Shown here: positions 15,075 through 22,964 of the stretch, piece by piece | Position numbering within the stretch: position 1 is the first letter of the stretch | Layout: every line of letters starts with the position of its first letter | Source of the DNA: an uncultured Eubacteriales bacterium | GTDB lineage: Bacteria > Bacillota > Clostridia > Christensenellales > UBA1242 | Reading direction: 5' to 3' | Length of the DNA: 26,579 nucleotides | NCBI GenBank assembly: GCA_948512295.1 | Contig: CAOQRA010000012.1 | Location: 1-26,579, forward strand | Notes under the pieces: model-generated | The model's input: the letters and a program-made list of their open reading frames with translations, nothing else | Told to the model about the DNA's origin: nothing | Databases searched by the model: none | Translations under genes and position numbers: made by a program

Positions 15075-15124
15075 CAAAAGAGCGGTGTGCGTTATGCTCC
15101 GCCAGCAACCGCTCTTTTGTCTTT
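15075..15124 (+). terminator. Perfect 12-bp hairpin followed by T-rich sequence
   Basis: CAAAAGAGCGGT (15075-15086) and ACCGCTCTTTTG (15108-15119) enclose a 21-nt loop, then TCTTTTT. It looks like a terminator with an unusually long loop. Confidence 0.55.
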
Positions 15125-15143
15125 TTAACCAAAATTAGTTGTA

Positions 15144-15205
15144 TAGGCGTGTGCTTGTCTGCTGGAGCGAAGCGACAGCACTTGTATAAAACAAGCACAC
15201 GCCTA
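15144..15205. repeat. Perfect 15-bp inverted repeat with nested stem
   Basis: TAGGCGTGTGCTTGT (15144-15158) is perfectly inverted at 15191-15205. The 32-nt interior holds a second stem, TGCTG (15160-15164) with CAGCA (15176-15180). No T run follows. It lies about 100 nt upstream of the APH-like gene. Confidence 0.7.
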
Positions 15206-15307
15206 AATGCCAAAAACTTAATTTTACAAATTATTTTTGAATTTTTGATACAGAATGTGAAGGTTTATGATATAATATTTGTGTTAATATAAATATGGAG
15301 GTGCCCC

Positions 15308-16408
15308 ATGGATCTAAAAGATGTAAATAAAAGAATAATTGATAGACATGACGTTTTTTATTGGCAAGCCGAAAGAAAAATAACCGAAGAGGAAGCAGAC
15401 GAAATCTGGAGAGATAGACATTCGGCAATTAAGAATGACGAACTTTTGCAAGTTGTAAATGAAAGTCTAACTGACGACAAGTGCGTTTCTATCGATAATG
15501 TAAATCCAAACAAGCAAGAAAGTTTGGGAAATGTAAACTCAAATAGAGTTGGGCACTTAAAAAGTGGTGCAGATGTAATTATTCGTTGTCATCCTAGAGG
15601 TGTAAAAAATGGTTATTTCTATGTTGAATCACTGGCTGCTGACCTTTTGAATAAAAAAGGGTTGCCATCATATAAAACTTATGCAATACATGATTGTCAA
15701 AGTTCTAATGATTGTTCATTCCAAGTTATTGAAAAAATACAAGGAAAAGCAGTACAAAAATTCCTAGAAGAAAACCCAGAGAAAGAAGAAAATATTGTTT
15801 TTGAAATAGGTAAAACGATGGCAAGAGTGCACCAAATCCAAGTTGACGGTTTTGGCCCATTCGATAATGAACTCGCCAAGAAAGGAACTCTTAAAGGCAT
15901 TTGCAATACTTTTTATGAGTCGGTTAATGCAGGATTAGATTTCGACTTAAAAACACTTGTTGATTATGACATTATTTCAAGAGAACAAGCAAAAGAGTTT
16001 AGAAAGTTGTTTGATAAAAACAACCCTTTGCTCAAATGTGAGAAAGCTGTCCTTGTTCATAATGACTTTGCCGATTGGAACCTATTAACTGATGGTAAAA
16101 CAATAAATGGTATTATTGACCTAGACGAGTGTGTTGCAAGCGATCCTATGTGTGATTTGGGTTGTTGGAGCACATTTTTCGATACTTCAAGGCTAGACAC
16201 TTTCTTAAAAGGTTACTTCTCGATAGCACCTAAGCCAGAGCATTTTGAAGAAAAGTTCCAGTTGTTTAGACTACGATACAATATTTCAAAAATGACCTTG
16301 CGTGTTAGAAGATATACATATGATAAGAATGAAGCTTTTAAAAAGAAAATTGACCTTGGTAGAACTCACTTAAAAGATAGTGCCGAATATTTTGGTATTT
16401 CAAAATAA
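15308..16408 (+). CDS. Aminoglycoside phosphotransferase (APH)-family kinase
   Basis: This 366-aa small-molecule kinase has the APH/choline-kinase fold. The catalytic loop is VHNDFADWNLL (His251, Asp253, Asn258), and the metal-binding segment GIIDLDECVASDP supplies Asp271 and Asp273. Upstream, SGADVIIRCHPRG has Arg where many members have the ATP-binding Lys, and GKTMARVHQI is a typical helix. The first 80 residues are charged and have no recognised domain, making it longer than classical APH enzymes. The substrate is unknown; the family phosphorylates aminoglycosides, macrolides, sugars, amines or homoserine, so resistance should not be assumed. SD GGAGG (15297-15301) is 6 nt before the ATG, and a TATAAT (15271-15276) lies upstream with a poorly spaced TTGATA (15245). 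It pairs with the next gene, 11 nt away. Confidence 0.8.
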   Translation: MDLKDVNKRIIDRHDVFYWQAERKITEEEADEIWRDRHSAIKNDELLQVVNESLTDDKCVSIDNVNPNKQESLGNVNSNRVGHLKSGADVIIRCHPRGVKNGYFYVESLAADLLNKKGLPSYKTYAIHDCQSSNDCSFQVIEKIQGKAVQKFLEENPEKEENIVFEIGKTMARVHQIQVDGFGPFDNELAKKGTLKGICNTFYESVNAGLDFDLKTLVDYDIISREQAKEFRKLFDKNNPLLKCEKAVLVHNDFADWNLLTDGKTINGIIDLDECVASDPMCDLGCWSTFFDTSRLDTFLKGYFSIAPKPEHFEEKFQLFRLRYNISKMTLRVRRYTYDKNEAFKKKIDLGRTHLKDSAEYFGISK

Positions 16409-16419
16409 AGGCGGTGTAA

Positions 16420-17010
16420 ATGATTAAAAATATTATTTTTGTTTGTGGTGCTGGTGGTGCAACAACTTATGTGGCTGAGTTAAGGAAATTCTGTGAACAA
16501 AACGGTTTTAAGTTTTATGTTCCAAGTTTGCCCAAATTTGCAGATGGCATAACTTATGATAAATACAAGATATCTTTTGAATATACTTATAAGGATTTAG
16601 ATTTATCTAAAACCGCCATTATTTGCTCATCTCTTGGAACAAATTTTATTGTTAAATACATGGCAAGAAATCCGTTAAAAATTGCCAGTTATATATCAGT
16701 TGCTGGTTTTTCAAGGAAAGTTGATAAAGATGTATCACAAGAAACTTATCAAAAACTTAAATTATTAGACGCCTTCATGCCTAATTTACAAGAATTTAAA
16801 AAATTCAAAAGTTATCGCTTTCCAAAATACTCCATATATGGCGGAAAAGATTGCTTATTTACTATTCAAAATTTGGAAACTTATGCTGATTTAATAGGTG
16901 CTAAGAAATACTATGACAAAAATGGATATCATTGCACAATTAAGGAGAATGTAACCAAACACGAACTATTACACAAAGTTATTGAAGAAAACTTTGGTCA
17001 TTTGGTTTAA
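16420..17010 (+). CDS. Small alpha/beta-hydrolase (RBBP9/YdeN-like)
   Basis: This 196-aa protein has an alpha/beta-hydrolase layout. The first strand is IIFVCGAGG, the nucleophile elbow is CSSLG with Ser71 (Cys replacing the usual first Gly of GxSxG), the likely acid is Asp144 in YGGKDCLF, and the likely base is His171 in YHCTIKEN. No signal peptide is present, so it is cytoplasmic. Length fits RBBP9/YdeN serine hydrolases. It probably shares an mRNA with the kinase 11 nt upstream (GGCGGTG before the ATG), which hints at a joint small-molecule modification or salvage role; this is inference. A terminator follows. Confidence 0.7.
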   Translation: MIKNIIFVCGAGGATTYVAELRKFCEQNGFKFYVPSLPKFADGITYDKYKISFEYTYKDLDLSKTAIICSSLGTNFIVKYMARNPLKIASYISVAGFSRKVDKDVSQETYQKLKLLDAFMPNLQEFKKFKSYRFPKYSIYGGKDCLFTIQNLETYADLIGAKKYYDKNGYHCTIKENVTKHELLHKVIEENFGHLV

Positions 17011-17030
17011 TTTACTCTTGTTCCAAAAAT

Positions 17031-17065
17031 AAAAATGCCTTATCTTTTTGATAAAGCATTTTTTT
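17031..17065. terminator. Bidirectional terminator between convergent genes
   Basis: AAAAATGCCTTATC and GATAAAGCATTTTTT pair (one mismatch) around five T. A runs on one side and T runs on the other serve both the hydrolase (plus) and the acidic-tail protein (minus). Confidence 0.8.
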
Positions 17066-17110
17066 GCTAGTTTCAAAGTTAACAGCCCTTAGTTGGTGGT
17101 TTTTTATTTA

Positions 17111-17845
17111 TTATTCAGCATCTGTATCGTCGTTAGGTTGTGCATCTGTATTTTCTTCAACGTCAGCATCTGCAATTTCTTCTATAGTGTTTTCTTCTTC
17201 CACAGCAGTTTCTTCAATTTCGGTTGTTTCTTGAGTATCAGTGTTCTCTTCTTCCTCTTTTAAAACTTCTTCAACTTCGTCTGTGTTTTCTTGCATAGCT
17301 TGTGAATTTTCTTCGCTTTCTACTTCTTCAACTTCAACCATATTGTCTTCGGTGTCTTCTTCCGCTGTCACTTCATTCACCTCTTCAGTAGTTTCTTGTG
17401 AGTCTACATTCTCAGGCAATGCAAGGGGAGCTGATGGCTCGCTTTTTTCAGCCTCTTCTTTTTCAGCTTTTTCTATTTCTTCAAGTTTGCCCTCGGCTTC
17501 AAGTGCATCTCTATGTTTTTGATACAATACATAGGAAATCATCAATATCATAAAGCAGATTACAAGCGAAAGTGCAAGAGAGACAAATATATTCATTAAA
17601 TCATCTTGTCTAAATCCATTAATAAATGAAAAGATTAAAATTAACCATGAAGCAATTGCTATAAAAGGAAGCACCATTGTCGCTACAATAATTTTCATTC
17701 TTGATTTTATTTTGCCTGCAAACTTATATGCAAATAAAACGCCTGCTACTGCTAAGATTGTAAAAGTTAAGCCTAGAATGAATGCCACAATTTGAGTTGG
17801 CGTTAAATCTTTAAATCCTAATACATTATCTAAAAGTTTACTCAT
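17111..17845 (-). CDS. Three-helix membrane protein with long acidic tail
   Basis: This 244-aa protein has three predicted membrane helices at about 17-40, 51-75 and 84-108. It then has a cytoplasmic or external tail of about 135 residues made mostly of Glu, Thr, Val and Asp (EEVESEEN, EEEENTDTQE, IEETAVEEEN and similar). The tail begins with a charged helical stretch (HRDALEAEGKLEEIEKAEKE) that could form a coiled coil. I recognise no family. SD GGAGGG lies 4 nt before the ATG. It has its own promoter (17869-17897) and shares a bidirectional terminator with the convergent hydrolase. The tail looks intrinsically disordered and could bind basic partners or cations; this is speculation. Confidence 0.75.
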   Translation of the reverse strand: MSKLLDNVLGFKDLTPTQIVAFILGLTFTILAVAGVLFAYKFAGKIKSRMKIIVATMVLPFIAIASWLILIFSFINGFRQDDLMNIFVSLALSLVICFMILMISYVLYQKHRDALEAEGKLEEIEKAEKEEAEKSEPSAPLALPENVDSQETTEEVNEVTAEEDTEDNMVEVEEVESEENSQAMQENTDEVEEVLKEEEENTDTQETTEIEETAVEEENTIEEIADADVEENTDAQPNDDTDAE

Positions 17846-17868
17846 ATACCCTCCAATTTACTACTAAT

Positions 17869-17897
17869 AGTCTACCACCGTTTGCACGATTTGTCAA
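17869..17897 (-). promoter_or_regulatory. Promoter of the acidic-tail membrane protein
   Basis: On the minus strand, TTGACA (17897-17892), a 17-nt spacer and TAGACT (17874-17869). Confidence 0.8.
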
Positions 17898-17931
17898 TAT
17901 TAATTTAAAAATATATTTAAAATAAAATAAT

Positions 17932-17961
17932 TTGACTTAAATATATAAATAATTATATACT
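17932..17961 (+). promoter_or_regulatory. Promoter of the ger operon, implying a leaderless first gene
   Basis: TTGACT (17932-17937), an 18-nt spacer and TATACT (17956-17961). The first ATG begins 9 nt after the -10, and no SD can be found. It resembles a vegetative promoter, although ger operons are usually driven by forespore sigma-G; I saw no clear sigma-G site. Confidence 0.55.
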
Positions 17962-17969
17962 AAACATAT

Positions 17970-18842
17970 ATGAAAAAATCATCAAAATTAGCAATAATTA
18001 TATGTTTTTCCATTGTGGGGGTGCTTACGGCAATTCTTGGCGGTACGCTTTTTGCAGTTAATTATAATTTGGAGACCGCGCCTACTGTGGAGATTGTGGA
18101 TGATGGACATAGCTTAATTTTCACAACTATGGCAAGCGAGAATTGCAAAGTCTATCGCTTTCGTTTTTCTTCACGTGAGGGAGTTGTTTCCTTTGATAGT
18201 CAGTCGAATAGCTTATTTCTATCCGCAAGCCAACTTGTTCCGGGGCAAACTTATAATGTTTCTGTATGCTATCTTAGAGAGATAGGGGGAAACAATTCTA
18301 AATATGGTAAGGAAAAAACTTTTTCCTTTTATTCATATTTAGAAACGCCAAAGCTTAAGCTTGAAGCAAGCAAGTTAAGCTGGGCAAGCGTGAAAGGGGC
18401 TGACTACTACCTTTTATACTGTAATAATGCGGCGCTAACAATGCCAAAGGCAGTGACGGAGATCGATATTTCCTCGCTTCCAGGTGGCAAGGCGGACTTG
18501 TTTGTGGTTGCATGTTCATATCAAAATTTCTATAAACAAAGTAACCCATCCAATATTATAAATAAAGATTGCCAGCATTCGCTTTCAGCTTTTAGCAATA
18601 TAACACTAAATACTGATACTATGATTTTAACTGCTGACAACGTAGAAAAACTAGATAAGATAAATATTCATATAGGCTCAAAGGTCTACCAAACTTCTAA
18701 TTTTAGCGTATTAACGCTGGTTAATGGAAGCTTTAGATATACGATTAATATAAAAGCCATTTACATGCAAAGCGTACAAATAGGGGTAAGCCCAGTAGAA
18801 GATGAAAATAATATTTATAGTGGCGAAATATTATGGGCATAA
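17970..18842 (+). CDS. Unknown membrane-anchored beta-sandwich protein heading the ger operon
   Basis: This 290-aa protein has a short cytoplasmic KKSSK start and one membrane helix (about residues 7-30). The extracytoplasmic part appears built from two or three fibronectin-III-like units: LVPGQTYNVSVCYLRE and SASKLSWASVKGADYYLLYC are typical FnIII end-strand and start-strand patterns. There is no lipobox and no catalytic motif. It ends 44 nt before gerA in the same direction with no terminator between, so it is likely co-transcribed with the germination genes. It is not part of the standard gerA-gerB-gerC set. A role in assembling or anchoring the germinosome is possible but inferred. Confidence 0.7.
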   Translation: MKKSSKLAIIICFSIVGVLTAILGGTLFAVNYNLETAPTVEIVDDGHSLIFTTMASENCKVYRFRFSSREGVVSFDSQSNSLFLSASQLVPGQTYNVSVCYLREIGGNNSKYGKEKTFSFYSYLETPKLKLEASKLSWASVKGADYYLLYCNNAALTMPKAVTEIDISSLPGGKADLFVVACSYQNFYKQSNPSNIINKDCQHSLSAFSNITLNTDTMILTADNVEKLDKINIHIGSKVYQTSNFSVLTLVNGSFRYTINIKAIYMQSVQIGVSPVEDENNIYSGEILWA

Positions 18843-18886
18843 ATTTATATTAAATTATGCATACTAACCTTAAACTAGAGGAGAGT

Positions 18887-20314
18887 ATGCCTTTTTTATC
18901 TATTGAAAAGCAAATTGAAAAAATTAAAAATGACTTTCATCAAACCAGCGATCTTGCTACAAGAATTTTGAGTAAGGGGAATATGAAGGTAGGCTTTGTC
19001 TATCTCAAAAGCATAACAAGCAATGAGATTTTTGGTGATTTATTATTTCGACCTATGTCAACGACGGGAAAATCGATAACTTTGCAAACGCTGCAAGAGA
19101 GTATTATCAAAGCAAATGATATATTAGAAATTAGCAAAACAGAAATTGTAGATAACATAATAAAAGGCGGCGTGATAATACTTCTTGAGGGCGAGGAAAA
19201 GGCGCTTTCTGTAGATATATTAAACTATCCGACAAGAGCGCCTCAAGAGCCGCCTACCTCTCCCGTAATCATGGGGCCTCGAGAAGGGTTTACTGAAGAT
19301 TTAAAAACCAATCTGTCGCTTATGAGAAGGCGTCTTGCTTCTAAAGATTTAGTTATGAAGCAGCTTAACATTGGTCAATATTCGGGTACAAAAGTTGTTA
19401 TTTCATATGTGCATGGCATTGCTGATGAAAAAATTGTAGATAAAATTGAAAATAAACTTAAAAAAATTAAAATTGATGGTGTCATGGACAGCTATTATTT
19501 AGTAGGCTTTTTACAAGAACATGAAAACTCTGTTTTTAGGCAGGTGGGCATGGCAGAAAAGCCAGACATAGTGGCATCCAAGCTACTCGAGGGGAAAGTT
19601 GCAATCATAGTAGATAATTCGCCTATTGTTTTAACAATCCCTTTCATTTTGTTTGAAGATTTGCAAAATAGTAATGACTATTACACCAATCATCATTACA
19701 CCAGTTTTATACGAATAATTCGCCTTATTGGAATTATGATGGCTATCATTGCGTCAGGCCTTTATCTTGCTTTGCAGTTATACCATTATAATGCTCTGCC
19801 ATTAAACTTTTTGATAACAATTGCAGACACAACGCAAGGTCTACCTTTTACTCCTTTTTTAGAACTTATATTTATTTTTTTCTTATTTCAAATTTTATAT
19901 GAGGTCAGTTTACGTCTTCCAAGCTATCTTGGGCTTGCAACTTCTGTCGTAGGCGCTTTGATTTTGGGTGATACTGGTGTTAAGGCTGGCTTGATTTCGC
20001 CGCCAGGAGTTATTATTGTCGCCGTTTCTAAAATAGCTTTATATTTAATTCCGTCACAAAGTTCTCAGGTTACAATTTTACAGATTATATTTATAATTTT
20101 AGGTGGCTCATTAGGTATGCTTGGCATTATGGGCGGGCTGGTATATTTTACAAATTATCTAAATGGGCTTGATAGCTATGGCGTGCCATATCTTGCACCA
20201 TATAGTCCACGTATAAAAAATGATTTGCAAGATGGAATCTTTAAGGAGAACATTTCCGACATTCATACACGTCCCGAAACCTTTAATAATAAGAATAAAG
20301 TGAGGTTGAAATGA
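18887..20314 (+). CDS. gerA: Spore germination protein, GerA family (A subunit)
   Basis: This 475-aa A subunit has an N-terminal soluble domain with the family blocks VGFVYLKSI, GPREGFTEDLKTNLSLMRRR, ISYVHGIADEKIVDKIENKL and FEDLQNSNDYY. Four to five membrane helices follow (about residues 270-430), including the conserved LPSYLGLATSVVGALILGDT and ISPPGVIIVAVS. GerA proteins form nutrient-gated channels in the spore inner membrane with the B and C subunits. SD AGAGGAG (18877-18883) favours the ATG at 18887 over one at 18857. It overlaps gerB by 4 nt (ATGA). The paralogue group (GerA, GerK, SpoVAF) cannot be settled from the sequence alone. Confidence 0.95.
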   Translation: MPFLSIEKQIEKIKNDFHQTSDLATRILSKGNMKVGFVYLKSITSNEIFGDLLFRPMSTTGKSITLQTLQESIIKANDILEISKTEIVDNIIKGGVIILLEGEEKALSVDILNYPTRAPQEPPTSPVIMGPREGFTEDLKTNLSLMRRRLASKDLVMKQLNIGQYSGTKVVISYVHGIADEKIVDKIENKLKKIKIDGVMDSYYLVGFLQEHENSVFRQVGMAEKPDIVASKLLEGKVAIIVDNSPIVLTIPFILFEDLQNSNDYYTNHHYTSFIRIIRLIGIMMAIIASGLYLALQLYHYNALPLNFLITIADTTQGLPFTPFLELIFIFFLFQILYEVSLRLPSYLGLATSVVGALILGDTGVKAGLISPPGVIIVAVSKIALYLIPSQSSQVTILQIIFIILGGSLGMLGIMGGLVYFTNYLNGLDSYGVPYLAPYSPRIKNDLQDGIFKENISDIHTRPETFNNKNKVRLK

Positions 20315-21408
20315 AAGATTCGACTATAAATGCAAGACAAGCGGGAATGCTTTGCGTAATGACATTATTTGCTAATAAAATTTTTCTTTTGCCCTCTCTT
20401 ATGTATGAAAATGTCAAGGCAGATGCCTTTTTTGTAATGATTTTTTTATTTGCAATGGAGCTTTTCGTATTTTCAGTCTTTCTACTTCTTAAGTCTAAGT
20501 ATCCAGACAAAACTCTGAATTTTATTTTGGAAAAGCATTTGGGAAGAGTTATCGCAAGAATCATATATATTCTTTTTATGGTATTTTTTCTGTTTAAAAT
20601 GCTTCTTACATATAGTGTGTGCTATGTCTATCTAAAACAACTTGTATATCAAAATGAATTTACATTGCTTGCACTTGTGGCAATTTTGCCAGTAGTTAAT
20701 CATGCTGTAATTTGCGGGCTTCGTACCTTTTCAAGAACAGTAGAATTATATTTCTTTGTATTAATGGCGGGAATATTTATTTGCCTTGCCGTTGGACTTG
20801 TAAATATGCAAGGCATGCCTTTCTTTTTCAATAGCAGTGCTTCCAGTTTTTTCAGTACTAGTTTTAAACATATATTTTCTTTTGGCGATTATCTTTTCTT
20901 ATTTTTAATTATAGACAAGGTTAAGATTAAAGAAAATGAAACTAAAACCATGTTCAGATTTATTTTGCTTGGAATTGCTTCAATACTTTGTATTTTCTTT
21001 ATATTTTTCTCTATCTTTCAAATCACTGCGTTTATGCATAATAATGCTTTGACAGATATTATATCAGTTTCCACTAGATTAAACACGCTTGGAAGATTGG
21101 ATGTAATTGCAATGGTAACTATTATGTTTTTGTGTTATTTTCAAATGAGTATTTTTCTATTCAGTTTTTCGGAAGCGTTTTGTAACGTCTTTCATAAATT
21201 AAACAGAGCTTACAGTGTATGCGTTTTTGATGTTGTATTTTTATTAAGTTATTTCGTGCTTATTGGAAGATATGAAAATATGCTCATATATACTCAAGGT
21301 TGGCTTCCTTATTACTCAATTGCGACCAATATTGTTATTCCGATAGTTTTGTTCTTTATTTCCTTGCCCAAGATGCGAAAAGAGGTGATATATGAAAAAA
21401 ATTATTAA
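20311..21408 (+). CDS. gerB: Spore germination protein, GerB family (B subunit)
   Basis: This 365-aa protein of the GerB branch of the APC/AAAP transporter superfamily has about ten membrane helices and the family's start pattern (STINARQAGMLCVMTLFANKI). The B subunit is thought to bind the germinant, often an amino acid, and gate the GerA channel. Its ATG overlaps the gerA stop by 4 nt, and its end overlaps the C-subunit gene by 17 nt, so all three are coupled. Length is typical. Confidence 0.92.
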   Translation: MKDSTINARQAGMLCVMTLFANKIFLLPSLMYENVKADAFFVMIFLFAMELFVFSVFLLLKSKYPDKTLNFILEKHLGRVIARIIYILFMVFFLFKMLLTYSVCYVYLKQLVYQNEFTLLALVAILPVVNHAVICGLRTFSRTVELYFFVLMAGIFICLAVGLVNMQGMPFFFNSSASSFFSTSFKHIFSFGDYLFLFLIIDKVKIKENETKTMFRFILLGIASILCIFFIFFSIFQITAFMHNNALTDIISVSTRLNTLGRLDVIAMVTIMFLCYFQMSIFLFSFSEAFCNVFHKLNRAYSVCVFDVVFLLSYFVLIGRYENMLIYTQGWLPYYSIATNIVIPIVLFFISLPKMRKEVIYEKNY

Positions 21409-22750
21409 ACGAATTAAAAACAACCCTATGCTCATTGTGTTTTTTGTTATTTTACTTTTATTCGCTCCTGCGGCTTTATTTGCGCCTGGGGAAAGCATGG
21501 ATAGAGCCGTGGTTACCGCTATTGGAATTGACAAACAAGATGATGAATATATAATCAGTCTTTTAACCTTTATTCCTACGCCAAATCAAACCTACCTTGA
21601 AACAAACTCGGTAGTAAATGGAAAAGGGGACAATATGGCAGAAGCGCTTTATAATGCCGAGCTAACGCTTGGTAGGAAATTAGGGTTAAGCCATGTTAAA
21701 ACCGCTGTGGTCAATGAAGAACTTTTAAAAGAGGATATATCAAAAGACTTAAGTTATTTAAGTCATATTTCTGCTTTATCTGAAAACACTGTGTTTATTT
21801 GTACTAATGATAAGGCTCAAGATTTTTTGAATTCCGCGCAATCCTTAGAAAAGGATATAGGGCTAAAACTAGAGGATCTTGTGGATTTCAATGTTACCAA
21901 TATCTATGTGACAGATACCACGCTGGAAGCCTTTTTCAAGGGCTATTACTCGAATACGCGTTCTGCTATTATTGGCTTTTTATCTCTTGAAGAAAATTGC
22001 GGACAGGTGGGATGTGCACAAGACAAGGATGACGGTGGAGAAAGCACTGACGAGAATGGTGAAGCAGAGGGAGAGACGGAAGGCGGTAAAGATGGAGTGG
22101 GAGGAGCTAGCGAAACTGGCTATTCTTCCTCTACGCCTAGCTCGGGCGGCAGCGGTAGCAGCAGCGGCGGACAAAGTGGCGGCACGGAAGAAAAAGGCAC
22201 AGGAGAGAAGCGAATACTTAACCTTGGAGAAGTTATCCTTTTAAAAGATGGACGTAAAGTTGCTAAATTGTCAACAAAACAGCTTCAAGGCATAAATATA
22301 ACTAATGATCGCGCTATCGGAAGGAGTATAACAGTCGCAGGCGTATCCAATGAATTTTATAATGACGCTACGTTAACTTATGTTATAAGAAACAAAAGAG
22401 TAACAACTAAAACAAAGTTTAATAATGGCATTCCTATATATTCTGCTGATATTGTACTAGGGTTAGAACTCGTGGAGGGCAAAGAAAATGGCCGTAGTAT
22501 AAAAAGCAATACCGAAATTAGTGAAATTCCTCATGATGTCTACTTAAAAATTGAGGAACAAATTCGTCAGGACTATAGTGATACTCTTAGACTTATTCGT
22601 GACCATAAAACAGATGTAATTGGGGTGATGGAAAAATTTGAACGGGAAAATAAAAAGAATTTTAGGAAATTTTTGGATTCTCTTGATGACCCAGATGATT
22701 ATCTTAACTTTATCATTTTTGAACTTATAGTTGACATTCAATCCGATTAA
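21392..22750 (+). CDS. gerC: GerC-family germination protein without a lipobox cysteine
   Basis: This 452-aa C subunit is recognisable by VVTAIGIDKQDDEYIISLL, the middle GLSHVKTAVVNEELL, and the C-terminal domain from about residue 274 (NLGEVILLKDGRKVAKLS, YSADIVLGLELVEG). Normal GerC proteins are lipoproteins with a Cys just before the W-D-x-x-E segment. Here the equivalent LFAPGESMDRAV has no Cys, so the single N-terminal helix (13-31) must serve as anchor or be cleaved by another peptidase. Residues 204-273 are a low-complexity Glu/Gly/Ser linker, GC-rich in DNA, separating the two domains. SD AGAGGTGAT precedes the ATG inside gerB. Lengths outside the linker fit the family. Confidence 0.88.
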   Translation: MKKIIKRIKNNPMLIVFFVILLLFAPAALFAPGESMDRAVVTAIGIDKQDDEYIISLLTFIPTPNQTYLETNSVVNGKGDNMAEALYNAELTLGRKLGLSHVKTAVVNEELLKEDISKDLSYLSHISALSENTVFICTNDKAQDFLNSAQSLEKDIGLKLEDLVDFNVTNIYVTDTTLEAFFKGYYSNTRSAIIGFLSLEENCGQVGCAQDKDDGGESTDENGEAEGETEGGKDGVGGASETGYSSSTPSSGGSGSSSGGQSGGTEEKGTGEKRILNLGEVILLKDGRKVAKLSTKQLQGINITNDRAIGRSITVAGVSNEFYNDATLTYVIRNKRVTTKTKFNNGIPIYSADIVLGLELVEGKENGRSIKSNTEISEIPHDVYLKIEEQIRQDYSDTLRLIRDHKTDVIGVMEKFERENKKNFRKFLDSLDDPDDYLNFIIFELIVDIQSD

Positions 22751-22948
22751 TATTTCAAATTATGATAAAAAAATCTGTAAATATCTCATTTATGTTTGTG
22801 TAATTTTTTAATTTATGATAAAATATAATCCGTCGGAAGAAAATCTAAAAAATTGATGCTTGGCATTCATATTAAGCATGAACCTTTTTGCGGCAAAAAT
22901 TACGCTTGTATAATTGGTGTTTAATTCCGATAATATTATATTACGAGT
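22751..22948 (+). promoter_or_regulatory. Intergenic region and ftsH leader
   Basis: A TATAAT at 22824-22829 is the best -10 for ftsH, but no good -35 is visible at 17 nt. It would leave a leader of about 130 nt in which ATGCTT (22856-22861) and AAGCAT (22874-22879) can form a hairpin. No terminator for the ger operon is obvious. Confidence 0.35.
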
Positions 22949-22964
22949 AAGGAGGCTTTTAATC

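Noticed and set aside
15075..15205. Integron attC-like site
   Set aside because: The hairpins lack the RYYYAAC / GTTRRRY core pair, and no integrase is present.
15014..15292. 92-aa plus-strand ORF
   Set aside because: It runs straight through two large hairpins, has no SD, and its composition is unlike the neighbouring proteins.
17241..17522. Ser-rich 93-aa plus-strand ORF
   Set aside because: Antisense image of the Glu-rich tail (GAA read as TTC/TCT); no start signals.
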